Shown here piece by piece: positions 47,203-58,257 of a stretch of 64,000 nucleotides of DNA (position 1 is its first letter; every line of letters begins with the position of its first letter). The position numbers were made by a program, and so were the translations under genes. The notes beneath the pieces were generated by a model that was not told the origin of the DNA, made no database searches, and worked only from the letters and a program-made list of their open reading frames with translations. The DNA is taken from NCBI GenBank assembly GCA_023266195.1, contig JAHFRP010000001.1:474321-538320 (forward strand), written 5' to 3'. The DNA comes from Sulfuricella sp. (lineage in GTDB: Bacteria; Pseudomonadota; Gammaproteobacteria; Burkholderiales; Sulfuricellaceae).

Positions 47203-48900
47203 ATGGAATTGACGGGCGCAGAGATCGTTGTGCGCTGTTTGGCGGAAGAAGGGGTCGAATTCGTGTTCGGCTACCCCGGCGGCGCGGTGCTCAACATTTA
47301 CGACGAGATTTTCAAGCAGGACAAGTTCAAGCATGTCCTGGTGCGGCACGAGCAGGCGGCGGCGCATGCGGCCGACGGCTATGCCCGCGCGACCGGGCGC
47401 ACCGGCGTGGCGCTGGTGACTTCCGGGCCGGGGGCGACCAATGCCGTCACCGGCATCGCCACCGCGTACATGGATTCGATTCCGCTGGTGGTGATTTCAG
47501 GCCAGGTGCCGACTCCGGCGATCGGCATGGATGCCTTCCAGGAAGTGGATATGGTCGGCATCACGCGGCCCTGCGTGAAACACAATTTCCTGGTGAAGGA
47601 TGTCAAGGATATCGCCGAAACCATCAGGAAGGCGTTCTACATCGCTTCCACCGGCCGGCCTGGGCCGGTGGTGGTGGACATCCCCAAGGACGTGACGCAG
47701 CACAAGGCGGAATTTTCCTATCCCAAGAGCGTGAAGATGCGTTCCTACAACCCGGTGACCAAGGGACATCCGGGGCAGGTCAAACGCGCGGTGCAGATGC
47801 TGCTGGAAGCCAAGCGGCCGATGCTTTACACCGGCGGCGGCGTGGTGCTCTCCAATGCAGCGGAGGAATTGACCCAGTTCGCCCGTCTGCTCGGCTTTCC
47901 CGTTACCAGCACGCTGATGGGGCTGGGCGGCTACCCCGCCGGCGATCCGCAGTTTACCGGCATGCTCGGCATGCACGGCACCTACGAAGCCAATATGGCG
48001 ATGCAGCATTGCGACGTGCTGGTGGCCATCGGCGCACGGTTCGACGACCGCGTCATCGGCAATCCGGAGCATTTCTTCCAGGATGGCCGGCGCATCATCC
48101 ATATCGACATCGACCCCGCCTCCATCGCCAAGCGGGTCAAGGTGGACGTGCCCATCGTCGGCAGCGTCAAGGAAGTGCTGGCGGAGATGGTCAAGCTGGT
48201 CCGGGCCGGCAAGGAGCGGCCGGACCCGGCCGCGCTCAAGACCTGGTGGACGCAGATCGAACTGTGGCGCTCGCGCGATTGCATGAAGTACGACCGCGAC
48301 AGCAGCCTGATCAAGCCGCAGTACGTGATCGAAAAAATGCACGAAATCACCCGCGGCGAGGCTTACGTGACGTCCGACGTCGGCCAGCACCAGATGTGGG
48401 CCGCGCAGTACTACAAGTTCGACCAGCCGCGCCACTGGATCAATTCCGGCGGCCTCGGCACCATGGGCTTCGGCCTGCCGGCGGCGATGGGCGTGCAGTT
48501 CGCCCATCCCGAGGCAACGGTGGCCTGCATCACCGGCGAGGGCAGCATCCAGATGAACATTCAGGAGCTGGCCACGTGCAAGCAGTTCAACCTGCCGCTC
48601 AAGGTCATCCTGCTCAACAACCGCTATCTCGGCATGGTGCGGCAGTGGCAGGAATTTTTCTACGGCAACCGCTATTCCGAGTCCTACATGGATGCGCTGC
48701 CGGACTTCGTCAAGCTGGCCGAGAGCTATGGCCACGTCGGCATGAGGATCGAACAGCCGGGAGACGTCGAGGGCGCGCTGAAGGAAGCCTTCGCCTTGAA
48801 GGAACGTCTGGTGTTCATGAATTTCATCACCGACCAGACCGAAAACGTCTACCCGATGATCCCGGCAGGCAAGGGGCTCAACGAAATGATCCTGGTGTAA
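47203..48900 (+). CDS. ilvB: Acetolactate synthase large subunit
   Basis: 565 residues. Condenses pyruvate with pyruvate or 2-ketobutyrate for valine, leucine and isoleucine. ThDP/FAD enzyme with MELTGAEIVVRCLAEEGVEF, GYPGGAVLNIYDEIF, catalytic Glu in VRHEQAAAHAADGYA, and the ThDP motif TGEGSIQMNIQELATCKQFN. The small subunit gene follows after 2 bp; ilvC is next, forming ilvBHC. No leader peptide was found in the 140 bp ahead of it. Confidence 0.97.
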   Translation: MELTGAEIVVRCLAEEGVEFVFGYPGGAVLNIYDEIFKQDKFKHVLVRHEQAAAHAADGYARATGRTGVALVTSGPGATNAVTGIATAYMDSIPLVVISGQVPTPAIGMDAFQEVDMVGITRPCVKHNFLVKDVKDIAETIRKAFYIASTGRPGPVVVDIPKDVTQHKAEFSYPKSVKMRSYNPVTKGHPGQVKRAVQMLLEAKRPMLYTGGGVVLSNAAEELTQFARLLGFPVTSTLMGLGGYPAGDPQFTGMLGMHGTYEANMAMQHCDVLVAIGARFDDRVIGNPEHFFQDGRRIIHIDIDPASIAKRVKVDVPIVGSVKEVLAEMVKLVRAGKERPDPAALKTWWTQIELWRSRDCMKYDRDSSLIKPQYVIEKMHEITRGEAYVTSDVGQHQMWAAQYYKFDQPRHWINSGGLGTMGFGLPAAMGVQFAHPEATVACITGEGSIQMNIQELATCKQFNLPLKVILLNNRYLGMVRQWQEFFYGNRYSESYMDALPDFVKLAESYGHVGMRIEQPGDVEGALKEAFALKERLVFMNFITDQTENVYPMIPAGKGLNEMILV

Positions 48901-48902
48901 GC

Positions 48903-49390
48903 ATGAGACACATTATTTCTTTGCTGATGGAAAACGAAGCGGGCGCGTTGTCCCGCGTGGCGGGGCTGTTCTCGGCGCGCGGCTACAACATCGAATCGCT
49001 CACCGTGGCGCCGACCGAGGACGAAACCCTGTCGCGCATGACCATCGTCACGCGCGGCTCGGACGACGTGATCGAGCAGATCACCAAGCAGCTCAACAAG
49101 CTGATCGACGTGGTCAAGGTGGTGGACCTGTCCGAAGCCGGCCATATCGAGCGCGAGCTGATGCTGGTGAAAGTGCGCGCCGAGGACGGGCTGCGCGAGG
49201 AGATGAAACGCATGTCCGACATCTTCCGCGGCCGCATCATCGACGTCACCGACAAGACCTACACCATCGAACTGACCGGCGCGGGCCACAAGCTGGATGC
49301 GTTCCTCGAAGCGCTGGACAAGGGTGCCATCCTGGAAACGGTACGCACCGGCGCTTCCGGCATCGGGCGGGGCGACAGAATACTAAAATC

Positions 49391-49394
<4 letters not shown>
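48903..49394 (+). CDS. ilvH: Acetolactate synthase small (regulatory) subunit
   Basis: 163 residues with an N-terminal ACT domain (MRHIISLLMENEAGALSRVAG) that binds valine for feedback inhibition and the C-terminal domain typical of IlvH/IlvN. Starts 2 bp after ilvB. Its TGA stop lies at the edge of an inverted repeat. Confidence 0.96.
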
Positions 49395-50497
<1,103 letters not shown>

Positions 50498-50499
50498 TT

Positions 50500-50593
50500 A
50501 GCGGGTAGCGGGTAGCTGGTAGCTCGTAGCTTGAGAGTGTGCGCGTAGCGCACCTTGCATTTGCTACCAGCTACCGGCTACTAGCTACCAGCT
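50500..50593. repeat. GTAGC-rich inverted repeat between ilvC and psd
   Basis: AGCGGGTAGCGGGTAGCTGG... faces GCTACCAGCTACCGGCTACT...; each arm is itself built from GGTAGC units (GGGTAGC, TGGTAGC, TCGTAGC), so the arm is a short tandem repeat as well. It ends just before the psd start. Confidence 0.75.
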
Positions 50594-50601
50594 CCCACCC
50601 C

Positions 50602-51285
50602 ATGTGCATCGGTGTCGCTCCCCCCAAATTGAAAAACTATCCGCATCCCCTTGTCGCACGTGAAGGCTGGCCGTTCCTGGCCGGCATCGTGGCGCTTTCG
50701 CTGCTGACGACGTTCCTGGCCGGCTGGCTGTGGGCGCTGCCGCTATGGATCGTCAGCGTGTTCGTGCTGCAATTCTTCCGCGATCCCGGACGCAATGTGC
50801 CAACGGCGCGCAACCTGGTGATCGCTCCGGCGGACGGCCGCATCGTCGCGGTCGAGCGCGTGGTCGATCCCTACCTGCAGCGCGAGGCGCAAAAAGTCAG
50901 CGTGTTCATGAACGTGTTCAATGTCCATTCCAACCGCAGCCCGGTAGACGGCGCGGTCGAGCAGGTCTGGTACAACCCTGGCAAGTTCGTCAACGCCGAC
51001 CTGAACAAGGCGTCGACCGAAAACGAGCGCAACGCGCTGTGGCTGCGCTCGGATTGCGGTTGGGACATCACCTGCGTCCAGGTGGCGGGGCTGATCGCCC
51101 GGCGCATCCTGTGCTATTCCAGGGCCGGCGACTGGCTGGCGCGCGGCCAGCGCTATGGTTTCATCCGCTTCGGCTCGCGCGTGGACGTGTATTTGCCGCT
51201 GCCGGCCCAGGTTCGCGTCAGCATCGGCGACAAGGTGCGCGCCGGCGAAACCGTACTGGCCGAATTGCCGATGAATACCGGGTGA
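50602..51285 (+). CDS. psd: Phosphatidylserine decarboxylase
   Basis: 227 residues, short (Psd-A-like) form with two hydrophobic segments ([20 protein letters not shown]). [13 protein letters not shown] contains a conserved His, and the pyruvoyl-forming site is the Gly-Ser of [11 protein letters not shown] (about 187-190). Start: ATG 50602 lies immediately after an inverted repeat; an in-frame TTG at 50629 gives [14 protein letters not shown], equally plausible. pssA follows; both act in phosphatidylethanolamine synthesis. Confidence 0.92.
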   Translation: MCIGVAPPKLKNYPHPLVAREGWPFLAGIVALSLLTTFLAGWLWALPLWIVSVFVLQFFRDPGRNVPTARNLVIAPADGRIVAVERVVDPYLQREAQKVSVFMNVFNVHSNRSPVDGAVEQVWYNPGKFVNADLNKASTENERNALWLRSDCGWDITCVQVAGLIARRILCYSRAGDWLARGQRYGFIRFGSRVDVYLPLPAQVRVSIGDKVRAGETVLAELPMNTG

Positions 51286-51309
51286 ACGGGTTTATTGGAT
51301 GTTAGGAAG

Positions 51310-51402
51310 CCCTCTCCCCAGCCCTCTCCTTTATGCCCTTCAGGGTACGCGCGAGCGGGTAGGCCCTCACCCCAACCCTCTCCCGCAAGCGGGCGAGGGG
51401 GC
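51310..51402. repeat. GC-rich repeat (CCCTCTCCC family) between psd and pssA
   Basis: Contains CCCTCTCCCCAGCCCTCTCC and CCAACCCTCTCCCGCAAGCGGGCGAGGGGG with the hairpin CCCGCAAGCGGG. It has the same wording as the insert in valS. Confidence 0.7.
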
Positions 51403-51455
51403 AAACGAGAAAGGCGCTTGTTCCGATTGGGGGAAAACGTGAAAGGCGCTTTGTT

Positions 51456-52235
51456 ATGATCGAAGGCTATAGCCCCGGCAAACGCAAGCCCCTGCTGGAC
51501 GGGCGCCTGCGCCGGCGCGGCATTTACCTGCTGCCCAACATGTTCACTACGGCGGCGCTGTTCGCCGGGTTCTATGCCATCGTCCAGGCCATGAACGGCA
51601 GCTTCGAGCAGTCCGCCGTGGCGATCTTCATCGCCATGGTGATGGACGGCCTGGACGGCCGGGTGGCCCGCCTGACCCGGACCCAGAGCGCGTTCGGGGC
51701 GGAGTACGATTCCCTGTCCGACATGGTGTCGTTCGGCGTCGCCCCCGCCCTGGTGGTGTACGTGTGGGCGCTGAAAGGCATGGGCAAGCTGGGCTGGATC
51801 GCCGCTTTCGTCTATTGCGCCGGCGCGGCGCTCAGGCTGGCGCGCTTCAACACCCAGCTGGAGGTCGCCGACAAGCGCTTTTTCCAGGGGCTGCCCAGCC
51901 CCGCAGCCGCCGCGCTGCTGGCCGGCCTGGTGTGGGTGATGAACGACTACCACGTCGCCGGCGCCGACATCCGCTGGTGGGTGTGGGGCGCGACCCTGTT
52001 CGCCGGGCTGACCATGGTGAGCAATCTGCGCTATTACAGCGGCAAGGACATCAACCTCAGGAAGAGCGTCCCCTTTGTCGGCATCCTGCTGATCGTGCTC
52101 GCTTTCATCCTCATTTCCACCGACCCGCCGCGGGTGCTGTTCGGCGTGTTCGTGCTGTATGCGCTGTCGGCCTATGCGGACTGGCTGTGGGGCGCGGCGC
52201 GGCGCAAGCGCAGTGGCGGCGTCAGCGGACCTTGA
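51456..52235 (+). CDS. pssA: CDP-diacylglycerol-serine O-phosphatidyltransferase
   Basis: 259 residues. CDP-alcohol phosphotransferase motif DGLDGRVARLTRTQSAFGAE followed by YDSLSD, i.e. DG-x2-(A/G)R-x8-G-x3-D-x3-D. About six membrane spans. Makes phosphatidylserine, the substrate of Psd. The C-terminus RRKRSGGVSGP is basic. Confidence 0.95.
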   Translation: MIEGYSPGKRKPLLDGRLRRRGIYLLPNMFTTAALFAGFYAIVQAMNGSFEQSAVAIFIAMVMDGLDGRVARLTRTQSAFGAEYDSLSDMVSFGVAPALVVYVWALKGMGKLGWIAAFVYCAGAALRLARFNTQLEVADKRFFQGLPSPAAAALLAGLVWVMNDYHVAGADIRWWVWGATLFAGLTMVSNLRYYSGKDINLRKSVPFVGILLIVLAFILISTDPPRVLFGVFVLYALSAYADWLWGAARRKRSGGVSGP

Positions 52236-52273
52236 GCTTGCGCGTTCCGAAAAAAGCATTTATATTTGAGCCC

Positions 52274-52357
52274 ATGGATACCGCTTCCCACGCTTCCTTC
52301 GTTTCCTATCCGGCCCACGTTCTGCTGGCCGGCCTGCTGCTGCGCCTCGCGCGCTAA
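52274..52357 (+). CDS. leuL: Candidate leu leader peptide (27 residues)
   Basis: A 27-codon frame upstream of leuA ends HVLLAGLLLRLAR plus stop; six of the last eleven residues are Leu, mostly CTG. A 9-bp hairpin (52390-52414) follows 32 nt later. This is the arrangement of a ribosome-mediated attenuation leader: slow Leu decoding would stall the ribosome in the Leu run. The ribosome site (TTGAG) is weak and the sequence has no known match in my memory, so it rests on position and composition. Confidence 0.55.
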   Translation: MDTASHASFVSYPAHVLLAGLLLRLAR

Positions 52358-52389
52358 AAACTTCCCCCCACATCCTTGTTTTGAATTGC

Positions 52390-52420
52390 GGAAATCGGCC
52401 TCGCACCGGTTTCCTGTTAT
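52390..52420 (+). terminator. Candidate attenuator hairpin before leuA
   Basis: GGAAATCGG, CCTCGCA, CCGGTTTCC forms nine pairs with one G-U. The following TGTTATGATTT is only moderately U-rich, so termination would be leaky. Confidence 0.4.
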
Positions 52421-52447
52421 GATTTACGACTTCCGAGGGAGCCCGTC

Positions 52448-53983
52448 ATGAAAAATAAATTGATCATATTCGATACCACCTTGCGCGATGGCGAGCAAAG
52501 CCCCGGCGCGTCCATGACCAAGGAGGAGAAGGTGCGCATCGCCCGGCAACTGGAGCGGATGCGGGTGGACGTCATCGAAGCCGGCTTCCCCGCCGCCAGC
52601 AACGGCGATTTCGAGGCGGTCAGGGCAGTCGCGAGCAGCGTCAAGGATGCCACGGTGTGCGGCTTGGCGCGGGCGCTGGAGCGCGACATCGAGCGCGCCG
52701 GCGAGGCGATCAAACCGGCCGTGTCCGGCCGCATCCATACCTTCATCGCCACCAGCCCGATCCACATGGAAAAGAAGCTGCGCATGAGCCCGGAGCAGGT
52801 GATCGAGCAGGCGGTGAAAGCCGTGAAATGGGCGCGCAAGTGGACCGATAACGTCGAATTCTCGCCCGAGGATGCCGGCCGCTCCGAGACCGATTTCCTG
52901 TGCCGGGTGCTGGAAGCGGTGATCGAGGCCGGCGCCACCACCCTGAATATCCCCGACACCGTCGGCTACAACCTGCCGCAGCAGTTCGGCAACCTGATTG
53001 CCACCTTGCGCGAGCGCATTCCCAATTCCGACAAGGCGATCTTCTCGGTGCACTGCCACAACGACCTCGGCCTGGCGGTGGCCAATTCGCTGTCCGCGGT
53101 GCTGAACGGCGCGCGCCAGGTCGAATGCACCATCAACGGCCTGGGCGAACGGGCCGGCAATGCCTCGCTGGAAGAAGTGGTGATGGCGGTGCGCACGCGC
53201 CAGGATATTTTCCCCTGCGACAGCGGCATCGACGCCACCCAGATCGTGCCGGCCAGCCGCCTGGTGGCGGGCGTCACCGGCTTCGCGGTGCAGCCCAACA
53301 AGGCCATCGTCGGCGCCAACGCGTTCGCCCATGAATCCGGCATCCACCAGGACGGAGTGCTGAAGCATCGCGAAACCTACGAGATCATGCGTGCCGAGGA
53401 CGTCGGCTGGAGCGCGAACAAGATGGTGCTGGGCAAGCATTCCGGCCGCAACGCTTTCCGCAGCCGCCTGGTCGAGCTGGGCATCGTGCTGGAGTCGGAA
53501 GAAGCACTCAACGCCGCCTTCGCCCGCTTCAAGGATCTGGCCGACAAGAAGCACGAAATCTTCGACGAGGATATCCATGCCCTGGTGAGCGACGAGGAGC
53601 AGGCGATGGTGCAGGAGCAGTTCAAGCTGGTCTCGCTCAAGGTCTGCTCCGAAACCGGCGAAACGCCCCATGCCTACGTTACCGTCAGCGAAGGCGGCCA
53701 CGAAAAAATCGCGGAAGCCGACGGCGGCGGACCGGTTGACGCCTCGTTCAAGGCGATCGAGCACATCGTCAATTCCGGCACGGAGCTGCTGCTGTATTCG
53801 GTGAACAACATCACCAGCGGCACCGATGCCCAGGGCGAGGTCACGGTGCGGTTGTCCAAGGCGGGGCGCATCGTCAATGGCCAGGGAGCGGACACCGATA
53901 TCGTCATCGCCTCGGCCAAGGCCTACCTCAATGCGCTGAACAAGCTGGCGGCGAAGCTGGAGCGGATGAATCCGCAGGTGTGA
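52448..53983 (+). CDS. leuA: 2-isopropylmalate synthase
   Basis: 511 residues. First committed step of leucine synthesis. [15 protein letters not shown] (metal and substrate Asp), [13 protein letters not shown] and [12 protein letters not shown] motifs of the TIM-barrel; from about residue 390 the C-terminal regulatory domain that binds leucine. GGGAG precedes the ATG. Confidence 0.97.
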   Translation: MKNKLIIFDTTLRDGEQSPGASMTKEEKVRIARQLERMRVDVIEAGFPAASNGDFEAVRAVASSVKDATVCGLARALERDIERAGEAIKPAVSGRIHTFIATSPIHMEKKLRMSPEQVIEQAVKAVKWARKWTDNVEFSPEDAGRSETDFLCRVLEAVIEAGATTLNIPDTVGYNLPQQFGNLIATLRERIPNSDKAIFSVHCHNDLGLAVANSLSAVLNGARQVECTINGLGERAGNASLEEVVMAVRTRQDIFPCDSGIDATQIVPASRLVAGVTGFAVQPNKAIVGANAFAHESGIHQDGVLKHRETYEIMRAEDVGWSANKMVLGKHSGRNAFRSRLVELGIVLESEEALNAAFARFKDLADKKHEIFDEDIHALVSDEEQAMVQEQFKLVSLKVCSETGETPHAYVTVSEGGHEKIAEADGGGPVDASFKAIEHIVNSGTELLLYSVNNITSGTDAQGEVTVRLSKAGRIVNGQGADTDIVIASAKAYLNALNKLAAKLERMNPQV

Positions 53984-54861
53984 TGGAGAGCGTTGCACCG
54001 GTCCGGCAGCGGTTGCAGGTTTTCGCCGCGCTGGCGGCGCTGTATTTCATCTGGGGTTCGACCTACCTGGCCATGCGCTTCGCCATCGAGGGCTTTCCGC
54101 CCCTGATGATGGCGGGCATCCGCTTCGTCGTCGCCGGCGGGTTGTTCGTCGCTTTTCTGCGGCTGCGCGGCATGCGGCTGCCGAACTTCGAACAGTGGCG
54201 TTCCGCCGCGTCCACCGGCGGTCTGCTGCTGCTCGGCGGCAACGGCGCGGTGGCGGTGGCCGAGCAATGGATCGGTTCCGGCGTGGCGGCGCTGTCGATC
54301 GCCACCGTGCCGCTGTGGACGGTGCTGTTTGCCCGGTTATGGGGGCAGCGTTCCAGCCGCCGCGAATGGCTCGGCATCCTGCTGGGTTTTTCCGGCGTCG
54401 GTCTGCTCGCCTTCGGCGGCAACATGCGGGCCAGCCCGCTGGGTGCCATGCTGCTGTTGTTCGCGGCGGCGAGCTGGTCGTTCGGCTCGGTCTGGAGCAA
54501 ACGGCTGCCGATGCCGCCGGGCCTGATGTCGAGCGCGGCGCAGATGCTGGCTGGCGGCGTGCTGCTGATGGGCGCCAGCCTGCTGTTCGGTGAACACATG
54601 GTGGCCGTGCCATCGGCCAAGGCGGCAACGGCGCTGGTTTACCTGATCGTGTTCGGCTCGTTCGTCGCCTTCACTTCGTACCAGTTTCTTCTCCACAACG
54701 TGCGCCCGGCCCTTGCCACCAGCTATGCCTACGTCAATCCGGTCGTCGCGCTGCTGTTTGGCTGGACATTCGCCGGCGAGCATGTCGGCGGCGTCGAATG
54801 GCTGGCGATGGCGGTGATTACCGGAGCGGTCGTGATGGTGGTGATCGGGAAGGCGAACTGA
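53983..54861 (+). CDS. EamA-family permease, YedA-like
   Basis: 292 residues with ten hydrophobic segments arranged as two EamA repeats; [20 protein letters not shown] and [20 protein letters not shown] are typical of YedA/RhaT-like metabolite exporters. The start ATG overlaps the leuA stop (TGATG), hinting at cotranscription and perhaps at amino-acid export, but no substrate can be read from the sequence. Confidence 0.88.
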   Translation: MESVAPVRQRLQVFAALAALYFIWGSTYLAMRFAIEGFPPLMMAGIRFVVAGGLFVAFLRLRGMRLPNFEQWRSAASTGGLLLLGGNGAVAVAEQWIGSGVAALSIATVPLWTVLFARLWGQRSSRREWLGILLGFSGVGLLAFGGNMRASPLGAMLLLFAAASWSFGSVWSKRLPMPPGLMSSAAQMLAGGVLLMGASLLFGEHMVAVPSAKAATALVYLIVFGSFVAFTSYQFLLHNVRPALATSYAYVNPVVALLFGWTFAGEHVGGVEWLAMAVITGAVVMVVIGKAN

Positions 54862-54925
54862 GCCGCTAAAAGTGTTAGAATGGCCGCGTTTTTTTCTCGA
54901 TCAACAACCGAAGAGTGCCTATTCC

Positions 54926-55540
54926 ATGCAAATCGTTTGTCTTGACCTCGAAGGCGTGCTCGTTCCCGAGATCTGGATCGCTTTCGCCGAGCGCACCGGA
55001 ATTCCGGAGTTGCGCCGCACCACCCGCGACGAACCGGATTACGACAAGCTGATGAAATACCGCCTGGGCATCCTGGCCGAGAAGAAGCTGGGCCTGCCCG
55101 ATATCCAGGACGTGATCGGCGGCCTTTCGCCGCTGCCCGGCGCCGCGGAATTCGTCGACTGGCTGCGCCGCGATTTTCAGGTGGTGATCCTGTCCGACAC
55201 GTTCTACGAATTCGCCGCGCCGCTGATGAAACAGCTGGGTTCGCCCACCCTGTTCTGCCATCGTCTGGAAGCCGACGGCAGCGGCATGCTGGTCGATTAC
55301 CACCTGCGCATGCCGGACCAGAAGCGGGAAGCGGTGAAGGCGTTCAAGGCGCTGAATTTCAGGACCATCGCCGCCGGCGATTCCTACAACGACACCGCGA
55401 TGCTGGGCGAGGCCAACGCCGGCATCCTGTTCTGCCCGCCGGACAACGTGGTGCGCGAATTCCCGCAGTTCCCCGTAGCGCGGGATTATGCCGTGCTCAA
55501 AGACGAGATACTCGCGGCCAGCGGCCGCATCGGGGAATAG
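54926..55540 (+). CDS. thrH: ThrH: phosphoserine/homoserine phosphotransferase
   Basis: 204 residues of the HAD superfamily. [20 protein letters not shown] replaces the usual DxDGT with DLEGV, as in the Pseudomonas ThrH that transfers phosphate from phosphoserine to homoserine. [20 protein letters not shown] (motif II) and [15 protein letters not shown] (motif III) are intact. An upstream frame starting at 54872 was rejected since family members start at this Met. Confidence 0.92.
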   Translation: MQIVCLDLEGVLVPEIWIAFAERTGIPELRRTTRDEPDYDKLMKYRLGILAEKKLGLPDIQDVIGGLSPLPGAAEFVDWLRRDFQVVILSDTFYEFAAPLMKQLGSPTLFCHRLEADGSGMLVDYHLRMPDQKREAVKAFKALNFRTIAAGDSYNDTAMLGEANAGILFCPPDNVVREFPQFPVARDYAVLKDEILAASGRIGE

Positions 55541-55556
55541 TAGTTAGTCAATTAAA

Positions 55557-55708
55557 ACAACGGTATTCCCCCTTTGAAAACGAGGGGGCAGGAGGAATTT
55601 AGCAGCGCCACAACTAGCCGTCACCGTTAAATCCCCCTCAATCCCCCTTTTTCAAAGGGGGAGGCGGTCAGCCTCGCCGCATCCCTGTAATTCAACGTGA
55701 CTGACTTA
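55557..55708. repeat. About 150-bp intergenic repeat, copy 2 (inverted)
   Basis: The reverse complement contains GTCAGTCACGTTGAATTACA and CCCCCTTTGAAAAAGGGGGA, matching 37252-37400. It directly abuts the 168-bp fold-back element. Confidence 0.85.
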
Positions 55709-55876
55709 CTAGGAGCCGGTCGGACTTAAAGGAAATCGGCTGCAAATCCGCCTGGCCGGTCCATATTTCGCCGCTTTCTTGGTCAATAGAACGACTATTG
55801 ACCTGCAAAACCGGCAAAATCTGTCCTCGCCCAGCCAAATTTTCGCTTCGATTCTTTAAGTCCGACAGGCTCCTAG
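55709..55876. repeat. 168-bp fold-back element, copy 2
   Basis: Same length and central palindrome as 4638-4805 (8 differences). Terminal CTAGGAG/CTCCTAG inverted repeats are present. The right end overlaps the TAG stop of the minus-strand DUF2069 gene. Confidence 0.9.
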
Positions 55877-56226
55877 GCAGCTTTGCCGGCGCGGCTCAGC
55901 CGGGCGTAGAAAATAGTGCTGAAGAAAAATACGGCCGTCAGCGCGATTTCCGCTCCGGCCAGCGCCGCCGACGGGCCTTTGTCGCTCATGGCGCGCACCA
56001 CCCCCTCGGTGAGGTAGAGCAGGATCAGCATGGAAGCCCACTGGTAGGTATAGCGCTTGCCGCGCAGGATGCCGGGCAGCGGCAACAGCAGCGGCAGCAC
56101 CTTGAACACCAGGGCGGAGCCGCCGGGGCGTAGCGGCGCCAGCCATAGTTCCCAGCCGAGACAGAGAAAAATCAGGGCGATCAGGCTGGCGATGGCGGCG
56201 TAGTGAAGTGCCGCGGTCCGATTCAA
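55873..56226 (-). CDS. DUF2069 inner-membrane protein
   Basis: 117 residues with four hydrophobic segments (LHYAAIASLIALIFLCLGWE; LVFKVLPLLLPLPGIL; WASMLILLYLTEGVVRAM; ALTAVFFFSTIFYARL). Family-typical W(E/Q)LWLAPLRPGGS near 25-37. The start is a TTG overlapping the stop of the upstream HugZ-family gene (TTGA). The stop TAG lies in a fold-back repeat. DUF2069 genes are usually near wrbA and yihY; yihY is nearby here. Confidence 0.88.
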   Translation of the reverse strand: MNRTAALHYAAIASLIALIFLCLGWELWLAPLRPGGSALVFKVLPLLLPLPGILRGKRYTYQWASMLILLYLTEGVVRAMSDKGPSAALAGAEIALTAVFFFSTIFYARLSRAGKAA

Positions 56227-56924
56227 GCGCCGCTCTCCAGCATTTTCAACAATTCAGCCTCAGCCTGTGCCGCATTGATGACGTTGTCCGGAAAATCGAA
56301 GCGCAACAACTGTCCATCCGCCATGAGGTCGAAGCCGTCGCTATCGACCCCCACCATCGCCGCTACGCTGGCGCTCAGGCCATAATAGCGGCGACAAAGG
56401 AATTGCAGGTCGCCGGCGCGGTCCCGGTTGTAGCGGCGGAGCAGATCGGTTTCCTGTTCCGCCAGCGAGCTCCGCGGCGGCCGGATGTCGCCGGGAGCGA
56501 TCCATCGCGCCATGGCGGGGCCGCCGATGTAGCGCAAGGTAACGGGTTCGATACGGTAAAAACCGAAATCCAGGTCGAAATACGGTTCCGCTCCGGGGAA
56601 GTAGCGCAGGTAGCGCGCCTGGAGCGCTTCGGTGGTCGCCATGCGCGACGCCTGTCCCACCACCGTGAGGCGCTCTCCGGCCTGGACATTGTTCGACTGC
56701 TCGTAGACCAGGAAGCTGACGCGCGCGTCCTGTTCGATGTTGCGGGTGTGCTCGGCCAGCTGGCTGATGAGGAACAACGGACGGGCCTCGTGATCGGTGA
56801 GGTAAGATACCACGGTGCCGAACGGATAGCCACCCAAATGGCCGGAAAGCGTCGAAAGCAGCCCGGCATGTTCCGCGCGGAGCAGCCTGCGCGCCTGCTT
56901 CCAGGCGGCTTCGGCGCCGCTCAT
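56223..56924 (-). CDS. HugZ-like FMN/heme-binding protein (PNPOx fold + DUF2470)
   Basis: 233 residues. N-terminal split-barrel (ARRLLRAEHAGLLSTLSGHL, then GYPFGTVVSYLTDHEARPLF, LIEH-type segment SQLAEHTRNIEQDARVSFLV) and a C-terminal DUF2470-like domain (LLRRYNRDRAGDLQFLCRRY, VGVDSDGFDLMADGQLLRFD). HugZ relatives bind heme or flavin and some degrade heme; activity cannot be decided. ATG 56924 chosen; a TTG nine codons upstream is possible. Confidence 0.83.
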   Translation of the reverse strand: MSGAEAAWKQARRLLRAEHAGLLSTLSGHLGGYPFGTVVSYLTDHEARPLFLISQLAEHTRNIEQDARVSFLVYEQSNNVQAGERLTVVGQASRMATTEALQARYLRYFPGAEPYFDLDFGFYRIEPVTLRYIGGPAMARWIAPGDIRPPRSSLAEQETDLLRRYNRDRAGDLQFLCRRYYGLSASVAAMVGVDSDGFDLMADGQLLRFDFPDNVINAAQAEAELLKMLESGA

Positions 56925-57048
56925 GCGACGATTTCCCGTGTCGTTTTGCAACGATGCGCCGTTTGATGCATGCTGGTTTCTCCTTTTTTATATAATCTCA
57001 AGAGCCGGCGTTCCATCCTGCGCCGTTTCCCGGATAATAACCCAATTC

Positions 57049-58257
57049 ATGCCAAACAATCTTCCACAGGCCGTCTCGTTTTTGCGCTTCCTGCGGCTGC
57101 GATTCAAAGAGGATCGCTGCGTCCAGTTCGCCACGAGCCTGACCTACACCACCCTGCTGGCGCTGGTGCCGGTGATCACGATCGCACTGATCGTGTTGTC
57201 GGCGTTCCCGGTGTTCGCCAGCCTGATGACCCAGTTCAAGCTGTTCATCCTGAGCAATTTCGTGCCGGCATCGGCGGGCAAGATCATCACCGGGTACATG
57301 CAGCAATTCTCCGAGCAGGCGGCGCACCTGACCGCGATCGGCGTGGCGTTCCTCGGCGTGACGGCGATCATGCTGATGCTGACCATCGACCACGCCTTCA
57401 ACGAGATCTGGCGCGTGCGCCGCCAGCGTTCCCTGCTGCACCGTTTCCTGATCTACTGGGCGGCGCTGACGCTGGGGCCGCTGATGATCGGCGCCAGCCT
57501 GTCCCTGACTTCGTACCTGGTCAGTCTTTCCCTGGGGCTGGTGCAGGGGGTTCCGCTGGTCAGCGTGATCACCCTGAAGATGATGCCGATGGCGCTGACC
57601 ATTGTCGCCTTCGCACTGCTCTACCTGATCGTTCCCAACCGTTCCATTTCCCCCCTCCACGCGCTGGTCGGCGGGGTGGTGGCGGGGCTCGCCTTCGAGC
57701 TGATGAAAAAGCTGTTCACGCTCTATATCACGCATTTTTCCACGTACACCCTGGTGTATGGCGCGTTCGCCAGCATCCCGATTTTCCTGATCTGGATTTA
57801 CCTGTCCTGGCTGGTGGTGCTGTCCGGGGCGGTGATCGCCGCCGCCTTACCCTACTGGGACCGGCACGATAGCCCTGGGGCGGAAGCCGCCGGGAAGGAT
57901 TTTTTCGCCGCGCTGGCCATGCTCCAGGCGCTTTGCCGAGCCCAGCAGACCGGGGAAGCGCTCAGTGTCCCGCGCTTGCAGCTCGAATCGAAGCTGGGCT
58001 GGAACGCTGCCGACGATATTCTCGACCGGCTGAGCGGGTTGAAATGGGTCGGTAGCGTGGCGCGCGAAGGTTGGGTATTGACGCGGGGCGCGGATGCTAT
58101 CCGGCTCGCCGATATTTATCGCGAATTCGTGTTCGATCCGGAGCGCGCCCAGGCACCGCTGGATCCCGACGAGCGGGCGGCGCTCCTGCTGGCGCGGCTC
58201 ACCGTCAGCCTGGACGACGTGTTGGGGCTTAGCTTGCAGGAATTCAGCCGCGGCTGA
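57049..58257 (+). CDS. YihY/BrkB-family membrane protein
   Basis: 402 residues with six membrane segments in the first 280, beginning with the family signature RFKEDRCVQFATSLTYTTLL and containing LTIDHAFNEIWRVRRQRSLL. The last 120 residues form a winged-helix-like cytoplasmic tail (FFAALAMLQALCRAQQTGEA). Once called RNase BN in error. ATG 57049 chosen; the frame upstream overlaps the promoter region. Converges with the PilZ gene, overlapping 14 bp. Confidence 0.9.
   Translation: MPNNLPQAVSFLRFLRLRFKEDRCVQFATSLTYTTLLALVPVITIALIVLSAFPVFASLMTQFKLFILSNFVPASAGKIITGYMQQFSEQAAHLTAIGVAFLGVTAIMLMLTIDHAFNEIWRVRRQRSLLHRFLIYWAALTLGPLMIGASLSLTSYLVSLSLGLVQGVPLVSVITLKMMPMALTIVAFALLYLIVPNRSISPLHALVGGVVAGLAFELMKKLFTLYITHFSTYTLVYGAFASIPIFLIWIYLSWLVVLSGAVIAAALPYWDRHDSPGAEAAGKDFFAALAMLQALCRAQQTGEALSVPRLQLESKLGWNAADDILDRLSGLKWVGSVAREGWVLTRGADAIRLADIYREFVFDPERAQAPLDPDERAALLLARLTVSLDDVLGLSLQEFSRG

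Noticed and set aside
50500..50593. CRISPR-like or tandem array between ilvC and psd
   Set aside because: The GGTAGC units are contiguous and the region is an inverted repeat with no unique spacers.
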